64,000 bases of DNA from the NCBI GenBank assembly GCA_021847605.1, contig JAJZQN010000013.1:29700-93699 (forward strand). Reading direction: 5' to 3'. Positions 28,856 through 39,318 of this stretch are shown here, piece after piece; position 1 is the stretch's first letter, and every line of letters starts with the position of its first letter. A program made the translations under genes and the position numbers. This DNA comes from Pseudomonadota bacterium. GTDB lineage: Bacteria; Pseudomonadota; Alphaproteobacteria; Sphingomonadales; Sphingomonadaceae. Below the pieces are notes generated by a model. The model was not told the DNA's origin. It did not search any database and was given only the letters and a program-made list of their open reading frames with translations.

Positions 28856-29976
28856 TTTATCTTTGTGAATGCCGCCAGCCTGTGCCTGGCGTCCTCCCGC
28901 ACATTGCCCCAGAAGAGGCTATAGTCATAGACGTGATAATTGTTGCCGGGAAGGGTATATGGACCCATGTCCACCGGCTCGCCGATCATCAGCACGCCGC
29001 TGGTGTCGCATCGTGCCGGGACGACGCCTGTGACCAGGTGGGGAGGCTTGTCGTCATCGCGCGAATCCAGCGTGCCGCTATTGGCGCTGGCGGGGGCATT
29101 GCCGTTGAAGGCACCGGTGATGGGATTGGTGCAAAGCATATGCGTGCCCTTGCGCGGGCGGCCGGTCAGGCCCGTCTTGCGCTCGAAACTTTCAACCATG
29201 GCGGACGGATCGGCCGGCTCGGCATAGCTTTGCCAGCTCACGATACAATGGGCCTCATCCCGGCTTGCGCAGGCAGGCAGGCCCAGCGCGGGCAGGTCCG
29301 CCTCCACCGAAATCGGCCAGCCTACGGCATAGATGGCGGCGATCCTGTCGGCCACCGGCTTGCCCACCACCTGTTCGCGCACAAGCTGTAACAGGTGGCG
29401 CGATCCCTGGCTGTGTCCTGCCAAGATCAGCGGTCCGGTGGGGTTGGCCTTCAGGAAGGTGGCAAAGGCCTGCGCCACGTCGCGATAGGCGGCGTCGAGC
29501 GCCTTGTCCCCTTCCGGCCCGGTCGTCAGGAATGCGCCATAATTGGCCTGTCGATAGCGTGGCGCCCACACGTCGCCGGATGCGGAGAAGGCGCTCGCCT
29601 GACCTGATACGAAACGGCGTGCGGTCGCTTCGGTGTCCTTGTCGCCCAGTTGCGCGTTCCAGTGCGCGTCGCCGAACGTGGTGATGTAGCTGGTGGGGTG
29701 GATGAAGAAGATCGCTGCCTTCTGTGGCATCGGAGCCAAGGGTGCGGCGCCCTGTGGCGACCAGAGCGCCGGGTTGCCTTCCTTTATCGATGGGTTGGCA
29801 ATCCACATCTTGGGATCTTGATAGGCATGTTCGGGCAGGGGGGCGAGTTGGGTAAATGGCTCCCGCGGGACCATGACGAGCCGGATCAACTGCGTGCCCC
29901 AGATGCGATAGACCAGCAGCGCGGCGATCACCAGAACCACCAGGGTTGCGATGACATAGAGGAATTTGCGCGCCAC
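28852..29976 (-). CDS. DUF3089 domain protein (alpha/beta-hydrolase-like, membrane-anchored)
   Basis: A 374-residue protein with an N-terminal anchor ([20 protein letters not shown]) and a hydrolase-like domain typical of DUF3089: [21 protein letters not shown] and the nucleophile elbow [13 protein letters not shown] with Ser as the likely nucleophile. The physiological substrate is unknown. The GTG start (VARKFLYV) is preferred because the upstream sequence in the track ORF overlaps the promoter region of the divergent gatC; the GGGGAG upstream is suboptimally spaced, so the start is uncertain. It overlaps ruvX by 4 bases. Confidence 0.8.
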   Translation of the reverse strand: MARKFLYVIATLVVLVIAALLVYRIWGTQLIRLVMVPREPFTQLAPLPEHAYQDPKMWIANPSIKEGNPALWSPQGAAPLAPMPQKAAIFFIHPTSYITTFGDAHWNAQLGDKDTEATARRFVSGQASAFSASGDVWAPRYRQANYGAFLTTGPEGDKALDAAYRDVAQAFATFLKANPTGPLILAGHSQGSRHLLQLVREQVVGKPVADRIAAIYAVGWPISVEADLPALGLPACASRDEAHCIVSWQSYAEPADPSAMVESFERKTGLTGRPRKGTHMLCTNPITGAFNGNAPASANSGTLDSRDDDKPPHLVTGVVPARCDTSGVLMIGEPVDMGPYTLPGNNYHVYDYSLFWGNVREDARHRLAAFTKIK

Positions 29977-30114
29977 CCTTAGTCTCTCCCCATCGGCGCG
30001 AAGGGTGCGCCTGTGCATCCGCATGTCTGGCCCAAGCGGGCGCGCGGCGCAAGATAGGCAGAATGACGCAGGAGGACACTTGAAGCGAACCGGCGCGGAT
30101 GGTAGCGGCGCCCC

Positions 30115-30402
30115 ATGTCGATAGACCTTCAGACCGTGAAAAAGATCGCCAGCCTCTCGCGCATTTCGGTGAGCGAAGCCGAGGCGGAGGCGATGGTGCC
30201 GGAACTCAACAACATCCTTGGCTGGGTGGAGCAACTGGGTGAGGTGGACGTGACCGGCGTAGAGCCGATGACGGCCGTCATTCCCAACCATCTGCGCCTG
30301 CGCGACGATGCCGTGACTGATGGCGATGTGCGCGACAAGGTGCTGGCCAACGCCCCGCAGGCCGAACATGGCTTCTTCGCGGTGCCCAAGGTGATCGAAT
30401 AA
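30115..30402 (+). CDS. gatC: Asp-tRNA(Asn)/Glu-tRNA(Gln) amidotransferase subunit C
   Basis: Small assembly subunit of the GatCAB amidotransferase that converts misacylated Glu-tRNA(Gln) and/or Asp-tRNA(Asn). The 95 residues are the normal length, with [20 protein letters not shown] and the C-terminal [10 protein letters not shown] motif. Its stop codon shares one base with the gatA start (TAATG), showing tight coupling. Confidence 0.95.
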   Translation: MSIDLQTVKKIASLSRISVSEAEAEAMVPELNNILGWVEQLGEVDVTGVEPMTAVIPNHLRLRDDAVTDGDVRDKVLANAPQAEHGFFAVPKVIE

Positions 30403-31886
30403 TGACCAATCTTACTGACCTTACCGTAGCCGAAATCCGCGACGGCTTTCGCGCTGGCGATTTTTCCGCGCGCGAAGTGGCCGAAGGCTTCAACGCCAAT
30501 GTTGCCGCTGCCAAGGCGCTGAACGCCTTCATCGTCGAAACGCCCGAAAAGGCGCTGGAAGCGGCCGATGCCGCCGACAAGGCGAAGGCCGCTGGCGAGA
30601 CGCTGGGCGCGCTGGCCGGCGTGCCGATCGGCATGAAGGATCTCTTCTGTACGCAGGGCGTACAGACGACCGCCGCCAGCCATATGCTGGAAGGGTTCGT
30701 GCCGACTTATGAATCTACCGTTTCCGCCAAGCTGTGGGCGGCGGGTGCAGGCATGCTCGGCAAGCTGAACCTCGATCAGTTCGCGATGGGGTCGTCCAAC
30801 GAGACGAGCTATTTCGGCAATGTCATCTCGCCCTGGCGGCGCAAGGATGGCGGCAATGCGGCGCTGGCCCCCGGTGGTTCGTCGGGTGGCTCCTCTTCGG
30901 CCATTTCCGCGCGGCTCTGCCCGGCGGCGACCGGCACCGACACGGGCGGTTCAATCCGTCAGCCTGCGGCCTTCACCGGCATCAGCGGCATCAAGCCGAC
31001 CTATGGTCGCTGCTCGCGCTGGGGCGTCGTGGCGTTCGCGTCTTCGCTGGATCAGGCCGGGCCGATGGCGCGCACCGTGCGCGACAATGCGATCCTGCTG
31101 GAAACCATGTCGGGTTTCGACCCCAAGGATTCGACCTCGCTCGATCTGGCCGTTCCCCAGTGGGAAGCTGGCTTGTCGAGCGATCTCAAGGGCAAGAAGG
31201 TCGGTATTCCCAAGGAATATCGCCCGGATGGTCTGAACGAAGAAATTTCCGCCATGTGGGATCGCGGTATCGCCTGGCTGAAGGACGCTGGTGCCGAGGT
31301 GGTCGACGTGTCGCTGCCGCATACCAAATATGCATTGGCGACCTATTACATCATCGCACCTGCCGAAGCGTCCTCGAACCTCGCGCGCTATGACGGCGTG
31401 CGCTATGGCCAGCGCGATCTGCCCGATGGCGCAGGTTTGCAGGATATGTATGCCGCGACCCGTGCCGCCGGTTTCGGGCCGGAGGTCAAGCGCCGCATCA
31501 TGATCGGCACCTATGTGCTGTCGGCGGGCTTCTACGATGCCTATTATACGCAGGCGCAAAAGGTCCGGGCGCTGATTTCGCGCGATTTCGAACTGGCGTT
31601 CGAAAAATGCGACCTGCTGCTGACGCCGACAGCGCCCAGCGCTGCCTTCGCTCTGGGTGAGAAGCAGGCCGATCCGCTGGCCATGTATCTGAACGACGTC
31701 TTCACCGTGCCGGCTTCGCTGGCGGGATTGCCGGCGATGGCGGTGCCGGGCGGGCTGGATTCGGCCGGGTTGCCGATCGGCCTTCAGATCATCGGCAAGG
31801 CGCTGGACGAACAGACCGTCCTGAACGCCAGCCTTGCACTCGAAGAGCGCGCCGGTTTCAACGCTCGTCCGGATAAATGGTGGTAA
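30402..31886 (+). CDS. gatA: Asp-tRNA(Asn)/Glu-tRNA(Gln) amidotransferase subunit A
   Basis: Glutaminase/amidase subunit that generates ammonia from glutamine. At 494 residues it carries the amidase-signature Ser-cisSer-Lys triad: [11 protein letters not shown] (Lys), then [20 protein letters not shown] and [14 protein letters not shown] with both Ser. It is the middle gene of gatCAB, with one base between its stop and the gatB start. Confidence 0.97.
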   Translation: MTNLTDLTVAEIRDGFRAGDFSAREVAEGFNANVAAAKALNAFIVETPEKALEAADAADKAKAAGETLGALAGVPIGMKDLFCTQGVQTTAASHMLEGFVPTYESTVSAKLWAAGAGMLGKLNLDQFAMGSSNETSYFGNVISPWRRKDGGNAALAPGGSSGGSSSAISARLCPAATGTDTGGSIRQPAAFTGISGIKPTYGRCSRWGVVAFASSLDQAGPMARTVRDNAILLETMSGFDPKDSTSLDLAVPQWEAGLSSDLKGKKVGIPKEYRPDGLNEEISAMWDRGIAWLKDAGAEVVDVSLPHTKYALATYYIIAPAEASSNLARYDGVRYGQRDLPDGAGLQDMYAATRAAGFGPEVKRRIMIGTYVLSAGFYDAYYTQAQKVRALISRDFELAFEKCDLLLTPTAPSAAFALGEKQADPLAMYLNDVFTVPASLAGLPAMAVPGGLDSAGLPIGLQIIGKALDEQTVLNASLALEERAGFNARPDKWW

Positions 31887-31887
31887 T

Positions 31888-33393
31888 ATGACTGAATCAA
31901 CCTATCGCGTCCAGGGCGCAACCGGCGAGTGGGAGGTCGTAATTGGCCTGGAAGTCCATGCTCAGGTAACGAGCCAGGCCAAGCTGTTTTCCGGCGCCGC
32001 GACGGCGTTCGGCGCCGAACCCAATACGCAGGTGAGCCTTGTCGACGCGGCCATGCCCGGCATGTTGCCCGTGCCGAACCGCGAATGCATTCGTCAGGCG
32101 GTGCGTACCGGCATGGCGATCGATGCGAAGATCAACAAATGGTCGCGCTTTGACCGGAAAAATTATTTCTACGCTGATTTGCCGCAGGGCTATCAGATCA
32201 GCCAGCTTTATCACCCGCTGGTGGGTGAGGGCGAAATCGAGATCAGTCTGGACGACAAGAATCCCGACGCCGCGACCAAGGTCATCGGTATCGAGCGCAT
32301 CCATGTCGAACAGGACGCCGGCAAGCTGATGCATGACCAGCATCCCACGCGCTCCTATGTCGACCTCAACCGGTCGGGCGTAGCGCTCATGGAAATCGTG
32401 TCGAAGCCGGACATGCGTTCACCGGCCGAAGCTGGCGCTTATCTGGCGAAGCTGCGTACCATCCTGCGCTATGTCGGCTCGTGCGACGGCAATATGGATC
32501 AGGGTTCGATGCGCGCCGACGTCAATGTCTCCGTGCGTCGTCCGGGCGAGGAATTTGGTACGCGCACCGAAACGAAGAATGTGAACTCGGTCCGCTTCGT
32601 CATGGCCGTGGTCGAACATGAAGCCAGCCGTCAGGTCGATGTGCTGGAGGCTGGCGGCAAGGTGGTGCAGGAAACGCGCCTCTATGACCCGGACAAGAAT
32701 GAAACGCGCTCCATGCGGTCGAAGGAAGACGCGCATGACTATCGCTATTTCCCCGATCCCGACCTGTTGCCGCTGGAACTGGACGACGCCTTTCTGGAGG
32801 CATGTCGCCAGTCGCTCCCCGAACTGCCCGATGCCAAGCGTCGTCGTTATGAGGGCGATCTGGGCCTGTCCGCCTATAATGCCGCAACCCTGACCGCTGA
32901 TGCCGATACGGCGCGCTGGTTCGAAGCGTTGCTGTCCGAAGCGGCGCGCATCCAGAAGAAGAGCGAGGGTGAAGTCGCCAAGGCATCGGCCAACTGGCTG
33001 CTGTCCGAACTTTATGGCGCGCTCAACCGCCTCGGCAAGAGCCTGGAAGACAGTCCGGTCGGCCCGGAAGAGGGCGCCGAACTGCTGGCGCTCGTCGCCG
33101 ATGGCACGATCAGCGGCACGATCGCCAAGCAGGTGTTCGAGATCATGCTCGAAACCGGGGAGCGGGCGCCCAAGATCGTCGAGGAAAAGGGGCTGAAGCA
33201 GACCTCGGATACCGGCGCGATTGAAGCGGTTGTCGCCGATGTGCTGGTCCGGAATGGCGATAAGGTCGAACAGTATCGGGCGGGCAAGGAAGCGCTGTTC
33301 GGCTTCTTCGTGGGTCAGACGATGAAGGCCATGCAGGGCAAGGCCAATCCGCAGGTCGTTAACGAACTGGTGAAGAAGGCGCTGGCCGCCTGA
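31888..33393 (+). CDS. gatB: Asp-tRNA(Asn)/Glu-tRNA(Gln) amidotransferase subunit B
   Basis: Kinase subunit that phosphorylates the tRNA-bound acid before amidation. The 501 residues from [10 protein letters not shown] include [36 protein letters not shown] and a C-terminal YqeY-like helical tail ending [18 protein letters not shown]. The track start 18 codons earlier lies inside gatA and is rejected. A terminator follows 50 bases later. Confidence 0.97.
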   Translation: MTESTYRVQGATGEWEVVIGLEVHAQVTSQAKLFSGAATAFGAEPNTQVSLVDAAMPGMLPVPNRECIRQAVRTGMAIDAKINKWSRFDRKNYFYADLPQGYQISQLYHPLVGEGEIEISLDDKNPDAATKVIGIERIHVEQDAGKLMHDQHPTRSYVDLNRSGVALMEIVSKPDMRSPAEAGAYLAKLRTILRYVGSCDGNMDQGSMRADVNVSVRRPGEEFGTRTETKNVNSVRFVMAVVEHEASRQVDVLEAGGKVVQETRLYDPDKNETRSMRSKEDAHDYRYFPDPDLLPLELDDAFLEACRQSLPELPDAKRRRYEGDLGLSAYNAATLTADADTARWFEALLSEAARIQKKSEGEVAKASANWLLSELYGALNRLGKSLEDSPVGPEEGAELLALVADGTISGTIAKQVFEIMLETGERAPKIVEEKGLKQTSDTGAIEAVVADVLVRNGDKVEQYRAGKEALFGFFVGQTMKAMQGKANPQVVNELVKKALAA

Positions 33394-33481
33394 CGGCCAG
33401 CTACCTGACGGCCAGTTACCCGACCCACTGAGTTAAAAAAGAAAGGGGCGCCACCGGTGAAACCGGGGCGCCCCTCTTTTT
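33390..33481 (+). terminator. gatCAB terminator with upstream 15-base tandem repeat
   Basis: From the gatB stop, CTGACGGCCAGCTAC is followed directly by CTGACGGCCAGTTAC (one mismatch). The terminator proper (33444-33481) has a 12-pair stem, AGGGGCGCC...CCGG / CCGG...CGCCCCT with a single bulged A and loop TGAAA, ending CTCTTTTTG. Confidence 0.85.
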
Positions 33482-33576
33482 GTGCCTGACACCCTTTGGG
33501 GAAGGATATGTGTCAGGCGAAACGGACGGACCGGGAGGGTCTGTGGGGTGTGGCCCGTCCATTCACCGCTAAGACG

Positions 33577-36500
33577 TCACAGCACGAAGTTAACCGTCGC
33601 CCTAAATGAGATGGCGACGTGATTTTGTTGTTCTTCGGCGCCAAATTCGCCACCGACGCGGAATGTGTCGGTGCCGCCATAGAGGCGGGCGCGGCCGGTC
33701 CAGCCGCTGGTGCGGTCTTCGGTGACCAGCGTGAAGGCATCGCCATCCTTGAAATAGGCCGTGGTGCTGCCCAGCGAGCCTCCGATGATCTGGCGGCGAC
33801 CGCCTTCCAGTTCCAGCCGTACCCAGCCATCCTCGCGATGGAGGCTGCCGAAATCATAGCCCGCGGTCAGGTTGCCGCTGGCCGTCGTTTCGTCGCTGGT
33901 GCGACCAAGCACGGTCAGGTTGAACGCATCGCCGCCGCCGGTTTCGCTATAGCCGTCTTCCTTCAGGCGATAATAGTCGATGCCGACCGCCGGACGCAGG
34001 CTGAACCGGCCCATCTGCACCTGATAGGATGCGCCTGCCGTTGCCGAATAGAGTTTGCCGCTCCACTGGCCATCGGCCGTCCGGGTGACATCGCCATTTT
34101 CGAAATGACGGGTGCTGTCGAAATCGAGCGTCGCGGCCGACAGGCGGGCAAAGGCCTGCAACGGACCCCATTGGCCGCGCCAGTGGACCGCCAGTTCATA
34201 TTGGTCGTCATCGACGGCATTGTCCGTCAGGCCGCCGGTGTCGCTGCCATGCATATAGGACAGCGATCCGCCAAAGGCGCCCAGATCGGTCAGATATTCG
34301 ATACCGCCACCGGCGCCCCATCCGTTAATGTCATAGGATGCGGTCGATCCCACGCTCTTGGCCCCGCCAAAGGCGACCTGTTGCAGCCAAAAGCCTAAAC
34401 GACCATCTTCGGTGCGATAGATGCCGTTGGGGTCGGACAGGATACGGGCCATGGCCCGCGAACCGGACGTCGCCGATTCGAACGTGCCCCCAGCATGGTC
34501 GGGCAGCATCTGGCGCAGATTGCCGTTGAGCGTCGAACCGTCCGTAATGCCTAGATAGGCATTGGCGACCTGACTGTCATTGTCGAGCGCGTTGAAGATC
34601 GCCGAATAGGCGCGGGCCAGAGAGCCGGTCAGCCCCAGTTCGGAAACGCTTTTCGCTGCGATGGACAGAGTGACCGTATTGGCGCTGGTGTCGCTGGCGA
34701 TGCTGCCCTTGAACATATAGGGCAACTGGGTTTCGGTGTTGAGCGAAGGCGTGCCGCTGAGCGATCCGGCGCGCACGATGACATAATCGCCTTCCGATCC
34801 GCTGACCTGCGCCAGATGGACTTTCACCTGCGATCCACTGGCGAAACTGGCGCCGCCTGCGACGTTATAGACAGTATTGGTGGCGTTCGCGGCATCGATC
34901 GTGACGCCGATGGTGGATGTGCCGTTGGCCGACAGAGACGCCAGTGCGATATTGCCGGTGTTGGTCGCATCCAGCGTCCCGCCGTTCAGCGTCACGGCCA
35001 TGCCGCCGGCATTGTTGATGGCGCCGCTGATCACGCTGGTCCCGCCCAGCGTCAACGCCCCTGTGCCACCGCCGAAATCGACATCGCCGGTGATGGTGGC
35101 GCTGTCGCCAAGGGAGAGAGCGGCATTTCCGGTGCCAAAGCTGACGTCGCCGGTCAGGGTGGACGTACCCGTCATGGTCAGGCTGTCATTGCCTGCGCCC
35201 ATCGACAGGTCGCCGGTGATGCTGCCGGCTGAAACGGTCACATTGTCATTGCCCGATCCCAGCCTGATATCACCGGTGATGGACGGGGTGCTGGCGGTGG
35301 CGCTGGCCAGAGCCTGCGTCAGCGTAACGCCGCTGCTGTTGGCGCTCAGGTCGATGGCGATGTTCGACGCGCCGCCCGATGCGTTGATATAGCCGGTGTT
35401 GCTCAGGCTCGACACGGTTCCCGACGAATCGAGAATGGCAATGGCGGTGCCATCCTCATCGCTCAGCGCCGACGCAATGACGTTGCCGCCGACCTTGATG
35501 CTGCCGACGGAGGCGCCGCTGTCGATCACCAGACCGCGTACTGTGCTGCCTTCGACATTTGCGCCGGTGGCGCCCACCGTACCGCTGATGTCGATGATGC
35601 CGGTGCTGGCGCCGCTGCCCAGCCGCAGGGCGGTCGCGTTGCTATCATAGGAAATGGCGGTGACGGTGCCGGCAATGCCGATGCCGTTGGCGATGGAGAC
35701 ATTCCCGCCAAGGCCGCCGATGACCATGCCGTTGGCCGCCACCCCGTCATAGATGCCATAGCCGCTGACCGTGCCGTTGACGACCAGGCCATAACCCGAA
35801 CTGTTGGCGGCAACCGCGCCGATGGTGGTGTCGGTTGTGGCCGATCCGACCTGAACCGCGGCAGACGATCCATAGGATGCAATGACGGCAGATCCCTCCG
35901 TGCTGTCGGTCAGGCCGTCATTGTCGACATCGTCATCATCCTCGTCGAGCGTGGGAGGAATGTCGAAAATCACGCCGCCGGTGACATTGCCGGCAATCAC
36001 CACGGCGGGTCCGCCCTGCAACAGGTCGTCGGCGTCCAGTTTGCTCGTGTCGGTCGGCCGCGTCGTGGTGCGATAGCCGGTGCTGACGATCGATCCCTGA
36101 ATTTTGACGGCGCCATTGACGTCGCCGAGCAGGGCCGCGCGGGTGCTGTTTGCGCCGGTCGCGGTAATCGCACCGCGCAGCGTCACATTGCCGGTTACAT
36201 CATTGACCAGCACGCCTTGGCTGTTGTCGCCCAGCACGGAAATGGTGCCGCTGGTGGCCAGATTGCCGGTCAATGGCCCATCCAGGCGAATGCCGGTCGA
36301 ATTGTTCCCCTCTATGGTGATGGTGCCGCTGTTGGTGATGTCGCCGACATGGGCGGCGCCGGATTGAACCCAGATGCCTTTCTTGTTGGCCCCTTGCGCA
36401 AAGGCGCCGTCGATATCGCCGTCACTATCCGTGTCGGTGGCCGTATAATCCTCGGTCAGGGTGATGGTGCCGCTGTTGGTGATGGCTCCGCTGGTGCCGG

Positions 36501-36780
36501 GCGCCACAAGAATGCCGGTCACGTCGTTGGCATTGTTGATGGTGATGGTTCCCGCATTGGATGCCGTGTTGCTGCTGTCTACGGTGACGGCCGTCCCGCT
36601 GGTCAGGGTGATCGACCCGGCCGATGAAATGATGATGTTGTCCGCTGCGCCGCTGGCGGCGGTGGAGGTTTTGACGGCGGCCGTGGTGGCGGTGGAAATG
36701 GTGGTGTCCGCTGCCGCTTCGGCCACGGTCAGCGCTGCCAGCACGGGGGCGATGGCCGTGCAGGCCAGTAGATGTCGCAT
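33577..36780 (-). CDS. Autotransporter (type V secretion) outer-membrane protein
   Basis: A 1067-residue self-translocating surface protein. It has a signal peptide (MRHLLACTAIAPVLAALTVAEAAA), a Gly/Thr/Ser/Asn-rich passenger (about 30-780) with repeated NSGTITL/GTISVLG-like strands typical of a right-handed beta helix, and a C-terminal 12-strand barrel of about 260 residues (GFWLQQVAFGG to the end, RATVNFVL). Two Ca-binding-like DxDxDG loops interrupt the passenger: DTDSDGDIDG and DVDNDGLTDSTEG. It has no recognisable catalytic domain, so a structural or adhesive role is likely. It lies 99 bases downstream of an STN-type TonB receptor and may be part of the same signalling cassette. Confidence 0.88.
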   Translation of the reverse strand: MRHLLACTAIAPVLAALTVAEAAADTTISTATTAAVKTSTAASGAADNIIISSAGSITLTSGTAVTVDSSNTASNAGTITINNANDVTGILVAPGTSGAITNSGTITLTEDYTATDTDSDGDIDGAFAQGANKKGIWVQSGAAHVGDITNSGTITIEGNNSTGIRLDGPLTGNLATSGTISVLGDNSQGVLVNDVTGNVTLRGAITATGANSTRAALLGDVNGAVKIQGSIVSTGYRTTTRPTDTSKLDADDLLQGGPAVVIAGNVTGGVIFDIPPTLDEDDDDVDNDGLTDSTEGSAVIASYGSSAAVQVGSATTDTTIGAVAANSSGYGLVVNGTVSGYGIYDGVAANGMVIGGLGGNVSIANGIGIAGTVTAISYDSNATALRLGSGASTGIIDISGTVGATGANVEGSTVRGLVIDSGASVGSIKVGGNVIASALSDEDGTAIAILDSSGTVSSLSNTGYINASGGASNIAIDLSANSSGVTLTQALASATASTPSITGDIRLGSGNDNVTVSAGSITGDLSMGAGNDSLTMTGTSTLTGDVSFGTGNAALSLGDSATITGDVDFGGGTGALTLGGTSVISGAINNAGGMAVTLNGGTLDATNTGNIALASLSANGTSTIGVTIDAANATNTVYNVAGGASFASGSQVKVHLAQVSGSEGDYVIVRAGSLSGTPSLNTETQLPYMFKGSIASDTSANTVTLSIAAKSVSELGLTGSLARAYSAIFNALDNDSQVANAYLGITDGSTLNGNLRQMLPDHAGGTFESATSGSRAMARILSDPNGIYRTEDGRLGFWLQQVAFGGAKSVGSTASYDINGWGAGGGIEYLTDLGAFGGSLSYMHGSDTGGLTDNAVDDDQYELAVHWRGQWGPLQAFARLSAATLDFDSTRHFENGDVTRTADGQWSGKLYSATAGASYQVQMGRFSLRPAVGIDYYRLKEDGYSETGGGDAFNLTVLGRTSDETTASGNLTAGYDFGSLHREDGWVRLELEGGRRQIIGGSLGSTTAYFKDGDAFTLVTEDRTSGWTGRARLYGGTDTFRVGGEFGAEEQQNHVAISFRATVNFVL

Positions 36781-36879
36781 GATGTCTCCTCTGCGTATGG
36801 CGCCGACTTTGTCGTGCGCTTATACAGGGGTGACGTCGCCGGAACGGTCATTCCGTGCGATCATGCGATGAATGAATGT

Positions 36880-39318
36880 TCAGAAAGCGAAGTCGATGCC
36901 GACCCGTACCGTGCGTGGACGCATGGGCGTGTAATAATCGGTGCGCAGGTCGAACGGCGTGCCCAGCGAAAAGCGGTTGCCGTCGCTGTCGAACAGGTTG
37001 GTCAGCGACAGCGACCATTGAACCGGGCCTGTCGCCAGACTGGCGGTCAGGGATGTATCGACATAATCGCCCTGCGTCTGGCCCAGAATCGGTCCGACGC
37101 CAAGACGCGATTTGCCGACATAGCGGGCCGATCCGTTCAGATGCAGTTGCGCACCATTGCCCACCGGCATGCGATAGTCGATACCCAAGCGGCCACCCAG
37201 ATTGGCGACATTGGGCAGGCTGAGCGACGTTCCGTTATAGGAAAGCGCCCGCACGAAATCGGTCGGCTGGGTCAGGCGGCTGTCATTGTAGATGATGCTG
37301 CCGTCCAGTGTCATGCTGGCGAATGGACGCAGCACAGCTCGTCCCTCCAGCGTATAGATGCGCCCGTCACCGATATTGGCCGTGGTGGGCAGGCCGATCC
37401 GGTCGGTCACGTCCGCCTGAATATTGCGCCAGTCGGTATAGGCGAAATTGGCCGTGAAGGCGAAGGCATCGCGCCCCGGCACGCCCTTGCGGATACCCGC
37501 CTCGATCGTGGAAACCCGATCATTGTGAAACCGCCGGACCCGCTGGTCGTCCACAGCCAGCCCGCCGGGCCGGAAACCCTGCTGGAAACGGGCGTAGAGC
37601 GTGATATCGGGTATCGCGTCCGTCAGCAAAGAGAATGACGGCAGGAATATCGTCTCGCTACGATCGGCCTGCGCCTCCGCGCGCGCCAGCTCTGCCATGG
37701 ACAGTGCCTGCACGGGGTCGAGCGCCTCGCCCGACAGGCGGCTGTTGGTGAAGCGTCCACCGACCGTCGCGATCAGCCCTTTGACCGGCTCGAAAGAGGC
37801 TTCGCCGAACAGGGTCGCTTCCTTCACCTTGTTGCGGACCCCGGTGGTGGTCGCCGGACGGCCAAAGCCGAACATCGGCACGCCGGGAATGACTTCGGGC
37901 TGGGTGGCGGGCACCGTGCCATAGGATGTCAGCGACCGGTGCAGGCGCGAACTGCTTTCCAGATAGGACGCGCCCAATATCCAGCCCAACCCATTGTCCA
38001 GATCGCGCACCAGACGGTTTTCGGTCGAAAATATGTCGACCAGATTATGCTGACGGAAAAGGGACGGCGATCCGCCCGGCTGGGTCGCGTCATAGGTTTC
38101 AATGAGATCGTGGCGGACATAGCCGCTCGACGACACAAAACGCAGATTGTCCCATTGCCGCTCGATGCGCAGGTTCGTCAGTAGATAGTCGGATTCATAG
38201 GGCTGGGCGACGCTCGACGCCCGTTCCAGCCGACCGGCCGACCGGCTTGCATATTGGGCATCGTCGCCGTCGATATGCTGATAGGCGCCGTTCAGGTCGA
38301 TGGTCCAGTCATCGTTCGGCGCAAAGCGCAACGCAGCGCGCCCGCCATAGGTGCGGACGCGATTAATGTCATCCTTGCCGCGATTGGGATCGTCGATATA
38401 GCCGCCATCCTGAACGCCATAGCCAACGACACGCAGAGCCAGCTTTTCAGCGACGATCGGCAGGTTGAGCGTAGCCGACAGGTCGCCGCCCGGGTCGCCA
38501 TGCTGCGTGGCCGAAGCGCCCATCGACATCTGGCCGCCAAATTCGGCCAGATTGGGCGCATTTGGCATGATGCGGATGATCCCGCCCAGCGATCCCGCGC
38601 CATAGAGCGTGCCTTGCGGCCCCTCCAGCACTTCGACCCGGCCCACGTCATACAGGCGCAGGTCCGGGTCGGGCGCGGCATAGTTGAGGCGCATGTCGCC
38701 CAGATATTGTCCGGTCGTGGCCTGCGTCGGGCCGGCCACGCCGGAATCGGCGATGGCCCGGATGAACAGCTTGTTACGGCCATTGCCCGCATGGGTGGAA
38801 CTCAAACTGGCCACGCGGGCGAGCAGGGTGGCGGTGCCGTTCGCGGCTTCCCCACTGGTGAAGGAGCCATTGTCCACCCGGTCGATCATGCCCGCATAGC
38901 GCAGTAGGGGCGTATCCCGTTTCGACGCGGTGACGATGATTTCGGCGGCGGGGGCTTCGTCTGCCGGCGCGCCCGGTAAAGGCGCGGGGGGACGGGCCGG
39001 GCCTTTGACCTTCACCGGCGCGCGGACGATCCGCCATGTATGGCCGTCGATCTTCTGTACGGTGGCATTGCTGCTTTTCAGCAGGCGGCGCAGCGCGACC
39101 TCCACCGAGAGGCGGCCCTCTATGGCGGGCGTGACGATACCGGCCAGCGACTGGTCCGACATGCCGATGCTGGCGCCCGTCTGACGGCCGAGCGCCACCA
39201 CGGCCTCGCCCAACCTGCCGGGGGCGATGCTGATGGATTGTCTTTCCGCCCCGATTGCGGGCGTGTCGCACGCTATGACGAGGGCGGTGACGGCCAGGAA
39301 ATCAGCTCTTCGGCCCAT
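36880..39318 (-). CDS. FecA-like TonB-dependent receptor with STN signalling domain
   Basis: An 812-residue outer-membrane receptor. After the leader (MGRRADFLAVTALVIACDTP), residues 25-100 form an STN (secretin/TonB N-terminal) domain: IAPGRLGEAVVALGRQTGAS ... GRLSVEVALRRLLKSSNATV. This periplasmic domain contacts FecR in transenvelope signalling. A Pro-rich linker, the TonB-box-like EIIVTASKRD, the plug (LEGPQGTLYGAGSLGG) and the barrel with terminal Phe (GIDFAF) follow. The ligand is unknown; ferric siderophore is typical. Its start overlaps the fecR-like gene by 17 bases. Confidence 0.92.
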   Translation of the reverse strand: MGRRADFLAVTALVIACDTPAIGAERQSISIAPGRLGEAVVALGRQTGASIGMSDQSLAGIVTPAIEGRLSVEVALRRLLKSSNATVQKIDGHTWRIVRAPVKVKGPARPPAPLPGAPADEAPAAEIIVTASKRDTPLLRYAGMIDRVDNGSFTSGEAANGTATLLARVASLSSTHAGNGRNKLFIRAIADSGVAGPTQATTGQYLGDMRLNYAAPDPDLRLYDVGRVEVLEGPQGTLYGAGSLGGIIRIMPNAPNLAEFGGQMSMGASATQHGDPGGDLSATLNLPIVAEKLALRVVGYGVQDGGYIDDPNRGKDDINRVRTYGGRAALRFAPNDDWTIDLNGAYQHIDGDDAQYASRSAGRLERASSVAQPYESDYLLTNLRIERQWDNLRFVSSSGYVRHDLIETYDATQPGGSPSLFRQHNLVDIFSTENRLVRDLDNGLGWILGASYLESSSRLHRSLTSYGTVPATQPEVIPGVPMFGFGRPATTTGVRNKVKEATLFGEASFEPVKGLIATVGGRFTNSRLSGEALDPVQALSMAELARAEAQADRSETIFLPSFSLLTDAIPDITLYARFQQGFRPGGLAVDDQRVRRFHNDRVSTIEAGIRKGVPGRDAFAFTANFAYTDWRNIQADVTDRIGLPTTANIGDGRIYTLEGRAVLRPFASMTLDGSIIYNDSRLTQPTDFVRALSYNGTSLSLPNVANLGGRLGIDYRMPVGNGAQLHLNGSARYVGKSRLGVGPILGQTQGDYVDTSLTASLATGPVQWSLSLTNLFDSDGNRFSLGTPFDLRTDYYTPMRPRTVRVGIDFAF

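Noticed and set aside
34800-36600. CRISPR-like or tandem repeats in the autotransporter region
   Set aside because: The periodicity is due to short Gly/Thr/Asn-rich beta-helix motifs in protein; there are no identical DNA repeats with regular spacers.
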